Below are positions 1-10,084 of a stretch of 64,000 nt of DNA, piece after piece. Each line of letters begins with the position of its first letter. The stretch's first letter is position 1. The DNA is taken from assembly GCF_032050975.1 (NCBI RefSeq), contig NZ_CP116967.1, forward strand, positions 1 through 64,000, read 5' to 3'. Below the pieces are notes generated by a model. The model made no database searches and was not told where the DNA came from. It was given only the letters and a program-made list of their open reading frames with translations. The position numbers and the translations under genes are program-made. The DNA comes from Candidatus Nitrospira allomarina (GTDB lineage Bacteria > Nitrospirota > Nitrospiria > Nitrospirales > UBA8639).

Positions 1-185
1 ATGTTTTACGAATTCATGAACTGTGGCGCCTATGGAAATGGCCGACTGTCGAAGAAACATTCTTCGACCTAATATCGGATTGGACGAAGACTGGTCTGGC
101 AGATGGGAGTCCGACATTACGACGCTTTCAATAGTCTATAAACCAATAAAACCAATGGGACACGAGGAAAGGTGTTTTTCTGAAT

Positions 186-1184
186 TTATACCACTCCGGA
201 GGCCCGCAGCTTATACACCTCCACGCATCTGTCACAGGCTCCATATTCCACATCCCATCCTGGGTGATTTTCGCGAATAAAATCTAAGACAAAACCTTCG
301 AGCGTCTCATCCATGTTTTCTACCCAGGTATAAGTTGGGAATCGACAAAGAGGACACGGAAACCCCGGGAGGAGCATGGGTTTCGTTGGCACATCCGGCA
401 CCTCACTGTCCTCAACCTCAATGGCTCTCTCAATCACTCGTATCGTATCTGAAGCCATTTCCACTAATTCGGCATGAGTGAGATAATCCGTCTGCCAGAT
501 CCCTTCAAATACGGACTCCACCTGACCGGGAGGAATTTTTCGATACCAAGAACGGAACTCACGAAACCGATATTCCTTGGAAAACATCGGCTCCTTGCCT
601 GTTCGGGCAATCCGGCTATCAACATGAAGATTCCACAGCACACGGTAACGATTTAAAATCAGATGTTCTTCCCCAGGGTTCAACCCCACTTTTGTGTCAG
701 GATCGTAACCAAAAGCCTCATCCAACATGTCAGAAATATGCGTTAACTCATGTCGCAGGTAACGGGTAATGGCTGGATCATAAAATCGCCGAGGGATCAA
801 TTTAATCCCCACCCCTTTTTTCCCGGCCTCTTCAAATTGGCGAGCAAGTTTTTCTTCGACCACTCCCCACTTCCGAAGAACATCAACCCCTTCCTGATCT
901 TCTTTCAATACGCCTCGCACTAACACAATCCCAGTTTTATCTCGCAAAACCGGGAAGTCATCAAAAGCATCACGAAGAATTTCGGCAAACCCCCATTTAG
1001 CGAATAAATGTTGATAGAGGCGTTTGAACTCCGGATCACGGTCATCAAGGGAAAACTTCTCGTAAATGGGATCGGCAAACTCATGAAATTCGTTAAAATA
1101 AGTCGGGTCCCCTTCACGCTCAGTTTTTTCAGCAAACGAATCAATCACCTCCTGAAGGAGGGCGGGTTGAAACCGAATTTCCAT
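186..1184 (-). CDS. putative zinc-binding protein with HExxH motif and C-terminal Cys pairs
   Basis: I do not recognise the family. The protein has 332 residues from the ATG at 1184. That start is preceded by GGAGG seven bases upstream, so I prefer it to a TTG two codons earlier. Around residues 145-149 there is an HELTH sequence followed by acidic residues, which is the HExxH pattern of zinc metalloproteases. The C-terminal part carries CPLC and CDRC pairs that could form a zinc ribbon. There is no signal peptide or membrane segment, so it is probably cytoplasmic. It is divergent from the WD40 gene. Peptidase activity is only inferred from the HExxH, and the motif could be structural. Confidence 0.75.
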   Translation of the reverse strand: MEIRFQPALLQEVIDSFAEKTEREGDPTYFNEFHEFADPIYEKFSLDDRDPEFKRLYQHLFAKWGFAEILRDAFDDFPVLRDKTGIVLVRGVLKEDQEGVDVLRKWGVVEEKLARQFEEAGKKGVGIKLIPRRFYDPAITRYLRHELTHISDMLDEAFGYDPDTKVGLNPGEEHLILNRYRVLWNLHVDSRIARTGKEPMFSKEYRFREFRSWYRKIPPGQVESVFEGIWQTDYLTHAELVEMASDTIRVIERAIEVEDSEVPDVPTKPMLLPGFPCPLCRFPTYTWVENMDETLEGFVLDFIRENHPGWDVEYGACDRCVEVYKLRASGVV

Positions 1185-1438
1185 GAGCAAACCTCCGTTT
1201 ACCGCAAGATCACCACCAGACGAGTTTTGTTTCTCGGAAGGTGATCACCGTAATAATAAATTCACAATAATTTGGGAGGTAGCTACCTTGACTCCCTCGA
1301 AAAGCGCCGTTTAGTATCATAACTAGTTGAATTATAGGAATGCGTTTTCCCTTTTGGCAAGAGAATCCCATTCATCCATTCCTGAATCCGTTTAACCGAT
1401 CCATTTGATGTCAATCTGTTTCCGAAGCGAGGAATTCC

Positions 1439-2533
1439 ATGACCCAGCCCACAAGCCCAGACACACTGAGTTCTAATCCCGGGTTCATTCATACTCCTGA
1501 TTCACAGCCTCCGCCACTCATCGATTCACTAGCCTATTGGAAAGGCGGTATCAGGGAACTGAAGTCATTCCGTGGTCACACACAAGAGATATGGGCTGTC
1601 GCCTTCTCCCCTGATGGACTGACATTAGCAAGCGGAGGGAACGATCGTTTTATCCGAATTTGGGATATTGAGACCGGCCGCCTTCTTCGTTCCCTACGAG
1701 GGCACACACATGTCGTTCGAGAAGTCAAATATAGCCCTGATGGCCAAATAATCGCTTCTGCAAGTGAGGACAGGACCATACGGCTGTGGAATCCTCAAAC
1801 GGGAGAATCTCTCCGGTTACTTTTTACTCGATATGACCATGCGGTATGCAGTATTTCCTTCTCCCCAGACGGGCTCATGCTCGCGAGGGCGGGACAGAAT
1901 AAAGACATTAAAATTTGGGAAGTGACCACAGGCACCGAACTCATGACGCTCCTTGGTAAAGATCAATACGACCATAATTGGAGTGTCTGCACAGCATTTT
2001 CACCTGACGGCATTCACCTAGTGGCCGGCACCGATATCGGGAAAATTAAGCTTTATGAGGTTTTGCCAAGCGGGGAAGAAAAAATTGTACACAACGGCCA
2101 TTGGAGAGATGAGGCCGATGACGAAGAGACCGAAAATCGAGGTTTTTACGTAGATGATCAAGGCGGATTTCAAAAACCCATGGAATATTGGATTGGGGCC
2201 CTCACCTTTACCCCTGACGGGGGCACCATGATCTCAGGAAGTCGTGACTGTACGATTAAATTCTGGGACATGCCGACCATGGAAGAACGCCGCACGTTGA
2301 AAGGTCACTCTGAATGGGTCAGAAATCTTCTTGTGACCAAAGATGGCCAGGTGCTTATCAGCGCCAGCGATGATGGGACCGTCAAAATGTGGGACATCCA
2401 AACCGGCCGTCAATTCCGAACGCTTCGATCGCACAAAGGCCCTGTCAGGGGAGTTGCTCTTTCTTCTGATGGGAAATACCTCGCCACAGCTGGCAATGAC
2501 CGGATCATCACCCTCTGGGAGGGTGGGGAATAA
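1439..2533 (+). CDS. WD40 repeat protein (seven repeats)
   Basis: This 364-residue protein consists of seven WD40 repeats after a short N-terminal leader of about 45 residues. The repeats are recognisable from recurring FSPDG and IWD/LWN/FWD elements, for example FSPDGLTLASGGNDRFIRIW in repeat 1. Seven repeats are enough to close one beta-propeller. No enzymatic domain or signal peptide is attached, so the expected role is a protein-interaction scaffold. It stands alone on the plus strand and converges with the response-regulator gene, with a hairpin between them. The partner cannot be told from sequence. Confidence 0.9.
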   Translation: MTQPTSPDTLSSNPGFIHTPDSQPPPLIDSLAYWKGGIRELKSFRGHTQEIWAVAFSPDGLTLASGGNDRFIRIWDIETGRLLRSLRGHTHVVREVKYSPDGQIIASASEDRTIRLWNPQTGESLRLLFTRYDHAVCSISFSPDGLMLARAGQNKDIKIWEVTTGTELMTLLGKDQYDHNWSVCTAFSPDGIHLVAGTDIGKIKLYEVLPSGEEKIVHNGHWRDEADDEETENRGFYVDDQGGFQKPMEYWIGALTFTPDGGTMISGSRDCTIKFWDMPTMEERRTLKGHSEWVRNLLVTKDGQVLISASDDGTVKMWDIQTGRQFRTLRSHKGPVRGVALSSDGKYLATAGNDRIITLWEGGE

Positions 2534-2572
2534 TTTATTTCCCGTCACAGCAATCCTTAGCTTCGAATGTTC

Positions 2573-2610
2573 AGGGCAGCTCTCTTTCTTCCTAGAAGGG
2601 CTGCCCTTTC
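2573..2610. terminator. hairpin between convergent genes, probable terminator
   Basis: AGGGCAGC at 2573-2580 pairs with GCTGCCCT at 2600-2607, with a small inner CTTC/GAAG stem. It lies directly beyond the stop codons of the convergent WD40 and response-regulator genes. The T-run is short on the plus side and absent on the minus side, so termination efficiency is uncertain. Confidence 0.45.
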
Positions 2611-4069
2611 AACCCTCATTCTCATCGCCACTCTCAGAGTTCGTGTCGTCGCATGCCCGCACAATTCCATACCGTTTACATTTTTCCCAAAGCCCTTTTC
2701 TCGATAATCCTAAAACCTTCGAGGCCGTCAGCCGACTCCACCCTGTTCGATTGAGTATTTCAAGAATATGCCCCCGTTCAAAATGCTCCCGGGCTTCGGC
2801 CAATGTCTCCATCGCCCCATTTTTCACGCCTCTCCTGCCCTCAAGATTCCCGCAAAACCCGCATCCTTTTTGCGGTTCCCCTCCCGCATATGGACATCGA
2901 CTCTGTCCGCAGAGATCCCAAACCTGGATTTCTTGAGTGTGTTGTGCCAATGCTAACGCCCGTTCAATAGTGTTTTCCAATTCGCGGACATTCCCCGGAA
3001 AAGAATACTGCAATAATACCTCGCGAGCTTGACGTGACAAGGCTTTGGGTTCTTGGTGATTTCGACCTGACATCGTCTCCAAAAAATGCTGGGCGATCAT
3101 GAAAATATCTTCTCGACGTTCTCGGAGAGGGGGAAGCTGAACGGGCACCACATTCAATCGATAATAGAGATCTTCCCGGAATCGACCTTGTTCAACTTCT
3201 TTCCGCAAATCCTTCTGCGTTGCACATACTAATCGCACATCCACTTCAATCGTGTCATTTCCCCCGACGCGCTCAAATTGACGTTCCTGGAGAACACGAA
3301 GCAATTTAATCTGGACCAACGGGGAAATTTCCCCAATTTCATCCAAAAAAAGCGTTCCCTGATGAGCAAGTTCGAACCGCCCCTGCCGTTGCCGGAGGGC
3401 CCCCGTAAACGCCCCTTTTTCATGCCCGAACAGTTCAGCCTCCAACAGCGTTTCCGGGAGTGCGGCACAACTGACTTTGACCAAGGCATGGTTTCGGCGG
3501 GCGCTATTGGTATGGATGGCATTGGCAATCAATTCCTTTCCCGTTCCACTTTCCCCGACCACTAAAACGGTCGCGTCAGTGGCCGAGACTAACTTGACTT
3601 TCTCCAGCACCTGCCGCATCCGCTCATTTTTTCCCACAATCCCTTGGAAACTAAATTTCTTTTCCAACGCATCCCGTAACACCCGATTCTCTTCACGAAG
3701 AGCCACCACCGCACAAACCCGCTGCACACTCAACAACAATTCATCCATAGAAAAGGGTTTTGTGATGTAGTCGTAGGCACCGCTTTTCATCGCATCGACA
3801 GCCGTGTCAACGGAACCATGTGCCGTAATGACAATTACTTCCGTGCCGGGGCACTGCTCCCGGCACTGCTTCACGATATGCAGCCCATCCACACCGGGCA
3901 ATCGCAAATCAGTAATGACCAAATTAAACCGTGAAGTCCGCAACCGCTCGAGTCCCTCCAACCCGGAACTGGCCTCCTGTACCACATAACCGATAGCCTT
4001 CAGCGCATCCACCATAGAGACTCGCATCAAGGGCTCATCATCAATTATCAGGACGGAACCGTGAGTCAT
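2609..4069 (-). CDS. sigma-54-dependent response regulator, NtrC/AtoC family
   Basis: This 486-residue regulator has a receiver domain (about 5-120, phospho-acceptor Asp54 in TDLRLPG), an AAA+ domain with Walker A GESGTGKE (172-179), the sigma-54-contacting GAFTGA (219-224) and Walker B TLFLDE, and a Fis-type helix-turn-helix near 433-468. An unusual cysteine cluster (Cys387, 392, 403, 406) lies between the ATPase and the DNA-binding domain and could bind metal or respond to redox state. The start codon overlaps the stop of the upstream sensor kinase by four bases, so the two form a translationally coupled two-component pair. Targets should be sigma-54 promoters; I found no clear -24/-12 site in the neighbouring intergenic regions. 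Confidence 0.95.
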   Translation of the reverse strand: MTHGSVLIIDDEPLMRVSMVDALKAIGYVVQEASSGLEGLERLRTSRFNLVITDLRLPGVDGLHIVKQCREQCPGTEVIVITAHGSVDTAVDAMKSGAYDYITKPFSMDELLLSVQRVCAVVALREENRVLRDALEKKFSFQGIVGKNERMRQVLEKVKLVSATDATVLVVGESGTGKELIANAIHTNSARRNHALVKVSCAALPETLLEAELFGHEKGAFTGALRQRQGRFELAHQGTLFLDEIGEISPLVQIKLLRVLQERQFERVGGNDTIEVDVRLVCATQKDLRKEVEQGRFREDLYYRLNVVPVQLPPLRERREDIFMIAQHFLETMSGRNHQEPKALSRQAREVLLQYSFPGNVRELENTIERALALAQHTQEIQVWDLCGQSRCPYAGGEPQKGCGFCGNLEGRRGVKNGAMETLAEAREHFERGHILEILNRTGWSRLTASKVLGLSRKGLWEKCKRYGIVRACDDTNSESGDENEG

Positions 4070-7000
4070 GTGCCTACCTTTACAGGAATCCCCGCACGCG
4101 ATCGAACCAAGGGCAGGCGAATGGTAAAACGAGTACCTTTTCCCTCTTCACTGTCAACCACCATTTCACCTGCGTGCCGCTGCACAATTCCCAAACTCAC
4201 CGACAATCCCAACCCGGTCCCCTCTCCGGTCCCTTTCGTCGTAAAAAAGGGATCAAAAATATGAGGGCGAATCTCTTGAGGTATTCCGCACCCGGTATCC
4301 TCCACTTCAATTTCATATCCTTCTTCCTGCTTTCTGGTACGCAATGTCACCTGGCCACCTTCTTTAAGTGCCTGAACCGCATTCAGGACTAAGTTCATAA
4401 TCACCTGCTCAATCATATGCGCATCGACCATCACCATCGGCAGTGTCTCATCATAGTCCTTACTCAGAGTGGCATGTTTGACCAGGAATACATGCTCGGT
4501 CAATACCAGAACCCGGTCTAAAATTTGATGAAGATCTGTCATGGCTAATTCCGGTTCACGTTGCTGGGAAAAATCCAGGAGCTGCCGAACGATGCGTTGA
4601 ACGCGTCGCAATCCATCCTCCATAAAATGCAAATATTCCTGGGATCGTTCGGGCGTCAACGTTCCCTTTCGAATATTATATAAACAATTTAAAATTCCCC
4701 CTAACGGATTGTTAATTTCATGTGCGACCCCGGCGGCCAGCTTACCAATGGAGGCTAAACGCTCAGAATTCTGCACCTGGCGTTCCAAATGCTTCCGTTC
4801 CGTGATATCCCTGGCAATACCTAATACTCCTGTGTAAACGCCTTCATCATTGAGAAGCGGGGCTACACTAACCAGAACCGACCGCAACTCTCCCTCTCGA
4901 CTGACCACCTCTACTTCGTAGACTTGCTTTGTCCCAAGATCCAATGTTTCTTTCAAATACCGTCCACGATACCGCTTGGAGAGTAACGAGAGATACGGTT
5001 TTCCAATCAAGTCTTCTTTTCGATATCCCCATGCATCAACTTTCCCATTGACATAAGTAAACCGTAAATCAACGTCCAAGGTATAAATCACGTCATTGGC
5101 ATTTTCTAACAGACTTTCAATGTACAGCTTGGCTTGCTCAATTTCCCGGGTACGCTCTGAGACTTTATCTTCCAGGACCTCATTGTATCGTTGCAGTTCA
5201 GCTTCCAGCTTTTTATGCTCGGTAATATCTCGCAGCTGCACCATGATTGAGGCTCTTCCACCCATATCGATGCGAACCAGGTCCATCTCCATGGACTTCA
5301 TGATGCCTTGCCGGTCATAAACCTCAATCTCTGTCGTGGGGACCTTTGACTCTTCACCACTGACTCGTTCCAACAAATTCTGACTGATCCTCTGGAATGC
5401 CGGAGGAACAAGCTTCACAAAGTACGCGCCTTCTAAATCAGAAGGGACATACCCTAGAATTTCCCGTTCACGCGCATTGACATCCAAAATACGGCCTTCC
5501 GAATCAACCACAAAGATTGAATCGGCAGCCAAATTAAATAACGCCTTATAGCCCGCCTCTGAGTCAGACAGTTGTAGGGTTCGTTCGGCGACAATACCTT
5601 CCAATTGGGTGGTATATCGCTCAACTTCACGCTCCAGAGCCTTTCGGGCAGTGATATCCCTCACAAATCCTCTCGAATACACCACTGAATGGGTTCCCGG
5701 ATCCATCAGCGTCGTTGAATGAATTTCCACATCCATCACTTCACGTGATTGCGTACGAAAAACAGTTTCTATGGAGCGCGCCCCACCCAAGGCCAGCCCT
5801 TGGACATAGGCCCGCACCCCCTCTTGTTGTTCCGCCGGGACAATATCCCAGAGCGACATCTCAAGCATGTCGACAAGCGAATATCCCAGCTTTTGCAACT
5901 CAGTCGTATTGACATGGACGAACCGCCCTGCGGGATCTAATTGATGAATCATTTCCGGAGCATTCTCAATGAGATCACGATATTTCTGCTCCAATCGCCC
6001 AATTTCATCCACTTTCTGATTCAACTCAGAAAACGAATGCTGTAGATTGTCCGCCATGGCATTGAAGGTATCAGCCAAGCGTTCGATTTCATCACCGGTA
6101 CGGATCGCAATTTTTTCCGAAAGATTCCCACCTCCAAATTGCTCAACTCCCTGCGATAAGGCTTGTATGGGCTTCACGATCCGGCCAGCAACCACGACTC
6201 CTGCTCCCCACAAGATGACAAAAACAGAGATTCCATAGAAGATGACCTTACTTAATAATTGATCCAGTGGTGCATACGTCTCGGCAGAATCTTGACTGGT
6301 TAACATATGCCAGGACTTCCCACCAAAACTTTCTGGAGCTAATGGCATCCCCAAATGAAGAGGAGCATAGCCAACAATGGCATTCGGCATACCATGGGAA
6401 TCCGGATCGGCCACCAACCACCCAACTCCACCTTCTTGAAACGCACTGACCACATTCGGGGGCATCACGTGCTCTTCCAAAGAAAACGCGGGACAGAGAA
6501 TCGGCATTCCATCGGATGCGGTTAACATGGCATGACCGGTTTTCCCGGCGGCCACTTCAGAAATCGACCGAAATAACGAATCCCTTCTCAGAAGAATACT
6601 GATAGCTCCCACGACGTTTTGTCGATGATCATCCCAAATCGGGACGCCAACATTCAGGACATGCGTCCCAAACCCTGGATCAAATGACAAATCACTCACA
6701 AACGCCTGGGCATCATGATGTTGAACCACGGCCTCCCACCAGAGACTGTTTCCATGGAAAAAATTGACTTGTGGAAAAGAGCTCAACACCAATGCCCCCT
6801 GCGTATCTACTACAACAATCGCGAGATAATCCGATTTTCGAATTGCGTGCCATTGAATCAGGTAGTCGGTAGCATATTTGTTCAGAAAAACCGGGAACTC
6901 ATCCTTTTTGGATTGGGCCCGCCAACTTTCCTGCCACTGCTGAATTAAAGCCTGAATTTCGTCTGGATTCTTATCAGCATAACTTCGGTTCGAATTCATG

Positions 7001-7251
7001 ATGGCACTTCGAATAAAGGGAATTGTGGCCAGCTGTTGCGCCTCATTAATTCCACGAACAATCTGGGTCTCGACTTTACGAGCCACTTCCACCGCAATCC
7101 CCTTCATGGTGATACCGGCGGCTTCCCTTAGTGCACGCTTTTCTTCAAAATATGTGAGGAGGAGAGAAAGAATAAGGGGCAGAAGACCAACCAGCACCAT
7201 CGCCAGAATCGTCTTGCCCTTTAGTTGGAGGGGAAACCCAAAGCGTTTCAA
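4066..7251 (-). CDS. multi-PAS sensor histidine kinase
   Basis: This 1,061-residue inner-membrane kinase has a transmembrane helix at about 14-34, a large periplasmic Cache-like sensor region to about 330, a second helix near 335-355, HAMP (357-410), three PAS domains starting near 422, 565 and 708 joined by coiled coils, a HisKA domain with phospho-His844 (AAGVAHEINNP) and an HATPase domain (N-box Asn953, DTGCG 985-989, GTGLGLS 1011-1017). It is the cognate kinase of the downstream NtrC-type regulator. The only plausible start is a TTG at 7251, because the first in-frame ATG falls inside the first helix. The TTG overlaps the stop of an 11-codon leader ORF that has a good ribosome site. The ligand is unknown. 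Confidence 0.93.
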   Translation of the reverse strand: MKRFGFPLQLKGKTILAMVLVGLLPLILSLLLTYFEEKRALREAAGITMKGIAVEVARKVETQIVRGINEAQQLATIPFIRSAIMNSNRSYADKNPDEIQALIQQWQESWRAQSKKDEFPVFLNKYATDYLIQWHAIRKSDYLAIVVVDTQGALVLSSFPQVNFFHGNSLWWEAVVQHHDAQAFVSDLSFDPGFGTHVLNVGVPIWDDHRQNVVGAISILLRRDSLFRSISEVAAGKTGHAMLTASDGMPILCPAFSLEEHVMPPNVVSAFQEGGVGWLVADPDSHGMPNAIVGYAPLHLGMPLAPESFGGKSWHMLTSQDSAETYAPLDQLLSKVIFYGISVFVILWGAGVVVAGRIVKPIQALSQGVEQFGGGNLSEKIAIRTGDEIERLADTFNAMADNLQHSFSELNQKVDEIGRLEQKYRDLIENAPEMIHQLDPAGRFVHVNTTELQKLGYSLVDMLEMSLWDIVPAEQQEGVRAYVQGLALGGARSIETVFRTQSREVMDVEIHSTTLMDPGTHSVVYSRGFVRDITARKALEREVERYTTQLEGIVAERTLQLSDSEAGYKALFNLAADSIFVVDSEGRILDVNAREREILGYVPSDLEGAYFVKLVPPAFQRISQNLLERVSGEESKVPTTEIEVYDRQGIMKSMEMDLVRIDMGGRASIMVQLRDITEHKKLEAELQRYNEVLEDKVSERTREIEQAKLYIESLLENANDVIYTLDVDLRFTYVNGKVDAWGYRKEDLIGKPYLSLLSKRYRGRYLKETLDLGTKQVYEVEVVSREGELRSVLVSVAPLLNDEGVYTGVLGIARDITERKHLERQVQNSERLASIGKLAAGVAHEINNPLGGILNCLYNIRKGTLTPERSQEYLHFMEDGLRRVQRIVRQLLDFSQQREPELAMTDLHQILDRVLVLTEHVFLVKHATLSKDYDETLPMVMVDAHMIEQVIMNLVLNAVQALKEGGQVTLRTRKQEEGYEIEVEDTGCGIPQEIRPHIFDPFFTTKGTGEGTGLGLSVSLGIVQRHAGEMVVDSEEGKGTRFTIRLPLVRSRAGIPVKVGT

Positions 7252-7283
7252 TTTGGTAACATCGCAAAATCCATAAAAAACAT
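7248..7283 (-). CDS. possible leader peptide coupled to the sensor kinase
   Basis: An ATG at 7283 opens an 11-codon reading frame (MFFMDFAMLPN) preceded by GGAG at a normal distance. Its TGA stop overlaps the TTG start of the kinase as TTGA. The kinase TTG has no Shine-Dalgarno sequence of its own, so translation may reach it by re-initiation after this short ORF. This is inference from layout only. Confidence 0.4.
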   Translation of the reverse strand: MFFMDFAMLPN

Positions 7284-7353
7284 CTAACTCCTATGATTTT
7301 CTACATTTTGGTACTCCTTTTTCCTTGATGTCAAGAAACGGTAACAAGGACGA

Positions 7354-8280
7354 CTATTTACCTCGGCTTAGCAGCTTTCCCTCTCCACCAGGCCACAGTA
7401 ACAGGAGCGGACTTGCGACAAAAATTGAAGAATAGGTCCCAACCATGACCCCCAAGAGTAAGGCCAATGAAAAATCATGTAAGACTTCCCCTCCCCATAT
7501 GGTTAAGGGCACCAAGACCAGAACCACCGTCAGTGTTGTAATTAATGTTCTGCTTAAGACCTGATTGATTCCATTATTAACAATCGTCGTCGTCGTTTCC
7601 CGTCTCCTCTGACGAAGATTTTCCCGAATCCGGTCAAACACGATAACGGTATCGGTCAAAGAATACCCTGCCAGGGTCAATAGCGCCGTCACCACCAGCA
7701 GCGTAATTTCTGTATTCAACAGAAAATAAATCCCCAACACCGCCAGAACATCATGAAATGTGGCAATGGCTGCAGCCACCCCAAAACGAAACTCAAAACG
7801 AACGGCGACATAGAGGATAATGCCTGCCAGGGAAAGAATGACCGCAATCAAGGCATCCTCTTGCAGTTTCTTTCCAATTGTGGGTCCTATTGAAGTACTC
7901 GAATCCACTACAAATCCGTGATCAGGAAATTCAGCTTGAAAAGCCTGAATGATATTTTCACTGATTCCTTCTTCGATCGTGGTTTCGGTTTTTACACGAA
8001 TCAAGAGCTTCTGGTCCTGGGGAAACTCCTGAAGTTCAGCGGAACCCAATCCATGCGCATCCAAGGCTTTTCTGGCCTCAGCAATCAGGAGCGGTTTATC
8101 AAATTTAAGCTGAACCGCCGTCCCCCCCGCAAAATCGATTCCCAGATTTGCCCATCCAAACAAAATTCCGATAACGGCCACCAATCCCAGAGAAGCCAGA
8201 ATGCCCGATACCGCGAAAGCAATGTTCCGCTTTCCCATAAAATCAATATCTGTTTTCCCAAGAATTTCCATCATGACCAA
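7354..8280 (-). CDS. secF: protein translocase subunit SecF
   Basis: SecF partners SecD in the inner membrane to drive proton-dependent late steps of Sec export. The 308-residue sequence has an N-terminal helix, the SecF-type motif GIDFAGG in the periplasmic loop and five C-terminal helices, including a segment ending TDTVIVFDRIRE that is typical of the SecD/SecF family. The size is normal. It is last in the order tgt, yajC, secD, secF, which is conserved in many bacteria. The 150-base space after secD contains no obvious terminator. Confidence 0.97.
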   Translation of the reverse strand: MVMMEILGKTDIDFMGKRNIAFAVSGILASLGLVAVIGILFGWANLGIDFAGGTAVQLKFDKPLLIAEARKALDAHGLGSAELQEFPQDQKLLIRVKTETTIEEGISENIIQAFQAEFPDHGFVVDSSTSIGPTIGKKLQEDALIAVILSLAGIILYVAVRFEFRFGVAAAIATFHDVLAVLGIYFLLNTEITLLVVTALLTLAGYSLTDTVIVFDRIRENLRQRRRETTTTIVNNGINQVLSRTLITTLTVVLVLVPLTIWGGEVLHDFSLALLLGVMVGTYSSIFVASPLLLLWPGGEGKLLSRGK

Positions 8281-8430
8281 AAATTTCTCCTCCCCAAAGA
8301 ATATCCCCTGTCTTTGTGCTTGCGATAACGCCCTTTCTTAATCGATCCTCGTATTTGAAAAGGCCGCGCCTTGCCTCCCCTCAACCACCAAGGTTCAACC
8401 AATTACTTTCGCCTCAAACAAGGCGACCCA

Positions 8431-10065
8431 TTAGATACTGAGCGAGTCCAACTTTCGTCGGTTCAGGAAATCAAATACCACCTTCGTTCCCACCAACGCC
8501 GTAAACAAGTTAATAGCAATTCCCAAACACAAGGTTACTGCAAACCCTTTAATAGGTCCCGTCCCAAATAAAAACAGCGCCAACCCCGTAATCAGGGTCG
8601 TCACATGGGAATCTACGATCGTCAAAAAGGCTTTATTATACCCGCTATCTACGGCTAAACGAACGGGACGGCCCTGCCGAAGCTCCTCTCGAATTCGCTC
8701 AAATATCAACACATTGGAATCGACTCCCATTCCAATGGTCAAAATAATTCCGGCAATGCCTGGTAAAGTTAAAGTGGCATTAAGCCCTGATAAAGCTCCC
8801 AGCAAACAGATTAAATTGAGAAACACCGCCATATTAGCGATGAGACCGGAGAGCCGGTAATACACAATCATAAAAATGAGGACCAGCGTCCCGGCAATAA
8901 TCGTTGTTCGTAACCCCTTCTCAATTGAATCCTGTCCCAAAGAAGGTCCCACGGTTAAATCCTGCAAGGTTTTCAACGGTGCCGGTAACGCACCAGCCCG
9001 GAGCACCACAGCCAGATCATTCGCTTCTGCAGTGGTAAAGGTGCCTTCAATGATCGCCCGGCCGCCACTAATGCGATCTCGAATAACGGGCGCCGAATAC
9101 ACCTTCCCATCCAGGACCACCGCCATCCGTTTACCGATGTTGGCAGCGGTTAGCTCATCAAACTCTCGTGCCCCTTTGCTATCAAAGGTAATACTGACAA
9201 TCGGCTCATTGAAATCCCCAATCGTCACGCGCGCATCTTGCAACACATCGCCGGTGAGAACGGCATCTTTTTTCACAAGATAGGGAATACTATACGCCCG
9301 ACCATCCGGTTCCGAGATCGCCGTTTCAAAGAGAATTTCTGCCCCATCAGGAATTTTTCCTTCTAAGGTCTTCCTCACCGTATCCTCTTGGCCTTTTTCG
9401 ACTTGAGGCGGTAAATCCAATGCGGCCTTGGACTCCTCCAACAATTTAAATTCTAAAAGAGCCGTTTCTTGAATGAGATCTTTAGCCCGTTGAGGGTCTT
9501 TGACCCCAGGCAATTGAATCGCAATTTGGTTGAGCCCCAATCGTTGAATAAGAGGTTCGGCAACCCCAAATTCATCAATCCGGTTTCTGAGGGTTTCAAG
9601 AGCCTGGTTGATAGCTGAGGTTTTGATTCGATCCACCTCGGTAGAGCGAAGTTCGTATACCAAACGCGTTCCGGACGGATTGTGCGACTCAAAGTTCGGG
9701 AAAGCCTCATCGAGCAGCGTTCGGACTTTCTCCCCTTCGGCTTCTTGTTGAAGGGTGATGACAATCATCTTCGACCCCTCACGACGAACACCCTCCACCA
9801 CGATCGCCTTGTCCTTCAGCAGATCCTCAACAGCCTTACGAATTCGATCAACGGCAATCTCGACCGCTCGTTCCTCTTCGACTTCCAAAACCAGGTGAAT
9901 GCCTCCCTGAAGATCGAGACCCAACGAAAGCCCACGGTGACTTAATACCCGCTTGACCCCATCAGGCAACGACTGGAACAGCCCTGGGAACGAAGGCAGG
10001 GCCAGGATGACGGACACCACCGTGACCACAAAAAGGAGAAACAACCTCCCACGAAGCTTTTTCAT
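8431..10065 (-). CDS. secD: protein translocase subunit SecD
   Basis: This 544-residue protein has an N-terminal transmembrane helix, the SecD motif LGLDLQGGIHLVLEV, a large periplasmic P1 region and a C-terminal block of about five helices containing GMGVDSNVLIFERIREEL. Length and architecture are normal for stand-alone SecD. It acts with SecF and YajC in the inner membrane to complete protein export. The stop of yajC lies 19 bases upstream, so the two are very likely cotranscribed. Confidence 0.98.
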   Translation of the reverse strand: MKKLRGRLFLLFVVTVVSVILALPSFPGLFQSLPDGVKRVLSHRGLSLGLDLQGGIHLVLEVEEERAVEIAVDRIRKAVEDLLKDKAIVVEGVRREGSKMIVITLQQEAEGEKVRTLLDEAFPNFESHNPSGTRLVYELRSTEVDRIKTSAINQALETLRNRIDEFGVAEPLIQRLGLNQIAIQLPGVKDPQRAKDLIQETALLEFKLLEESKAALDLPPQVEKGQEDTVRKTLEGKIPDGAEILFETAISEPDGRAYSIPYLVKKDAVLTGDVLQDARVTIGDFNEPIVSITFDSKGAREFDELTAANIGKRMAVVLDGKVYSAPVIRDRISGGRAIIEGTFTTAEANDLAVVLRAGALPAPLKTLQDLTVGPSLGQDSIEKGLRTTIIAGTLVLIFMIVYYRLSGLIANMAVFLNLICLLGALSGLNATLTLPGIAGIILTIGMGVDSNVLIFERIREELRQGRPVRLAVDSGYNKAFLTIVDSHVTTLITGLALFLFGTGPIKGFAVTLCLGIAINLFTALVGTKVVFDFLNRRKLDSLSI

Positions 10066-10084
10066 TCATCTACCCCTTGATCCA

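Noticed and set aside
2343-2936. A plus-strand frame overlapping the WD40 end and response-regulator end
   Set aside because: It runs through two confident genes and the terminator-like hairpin, and has no domain.
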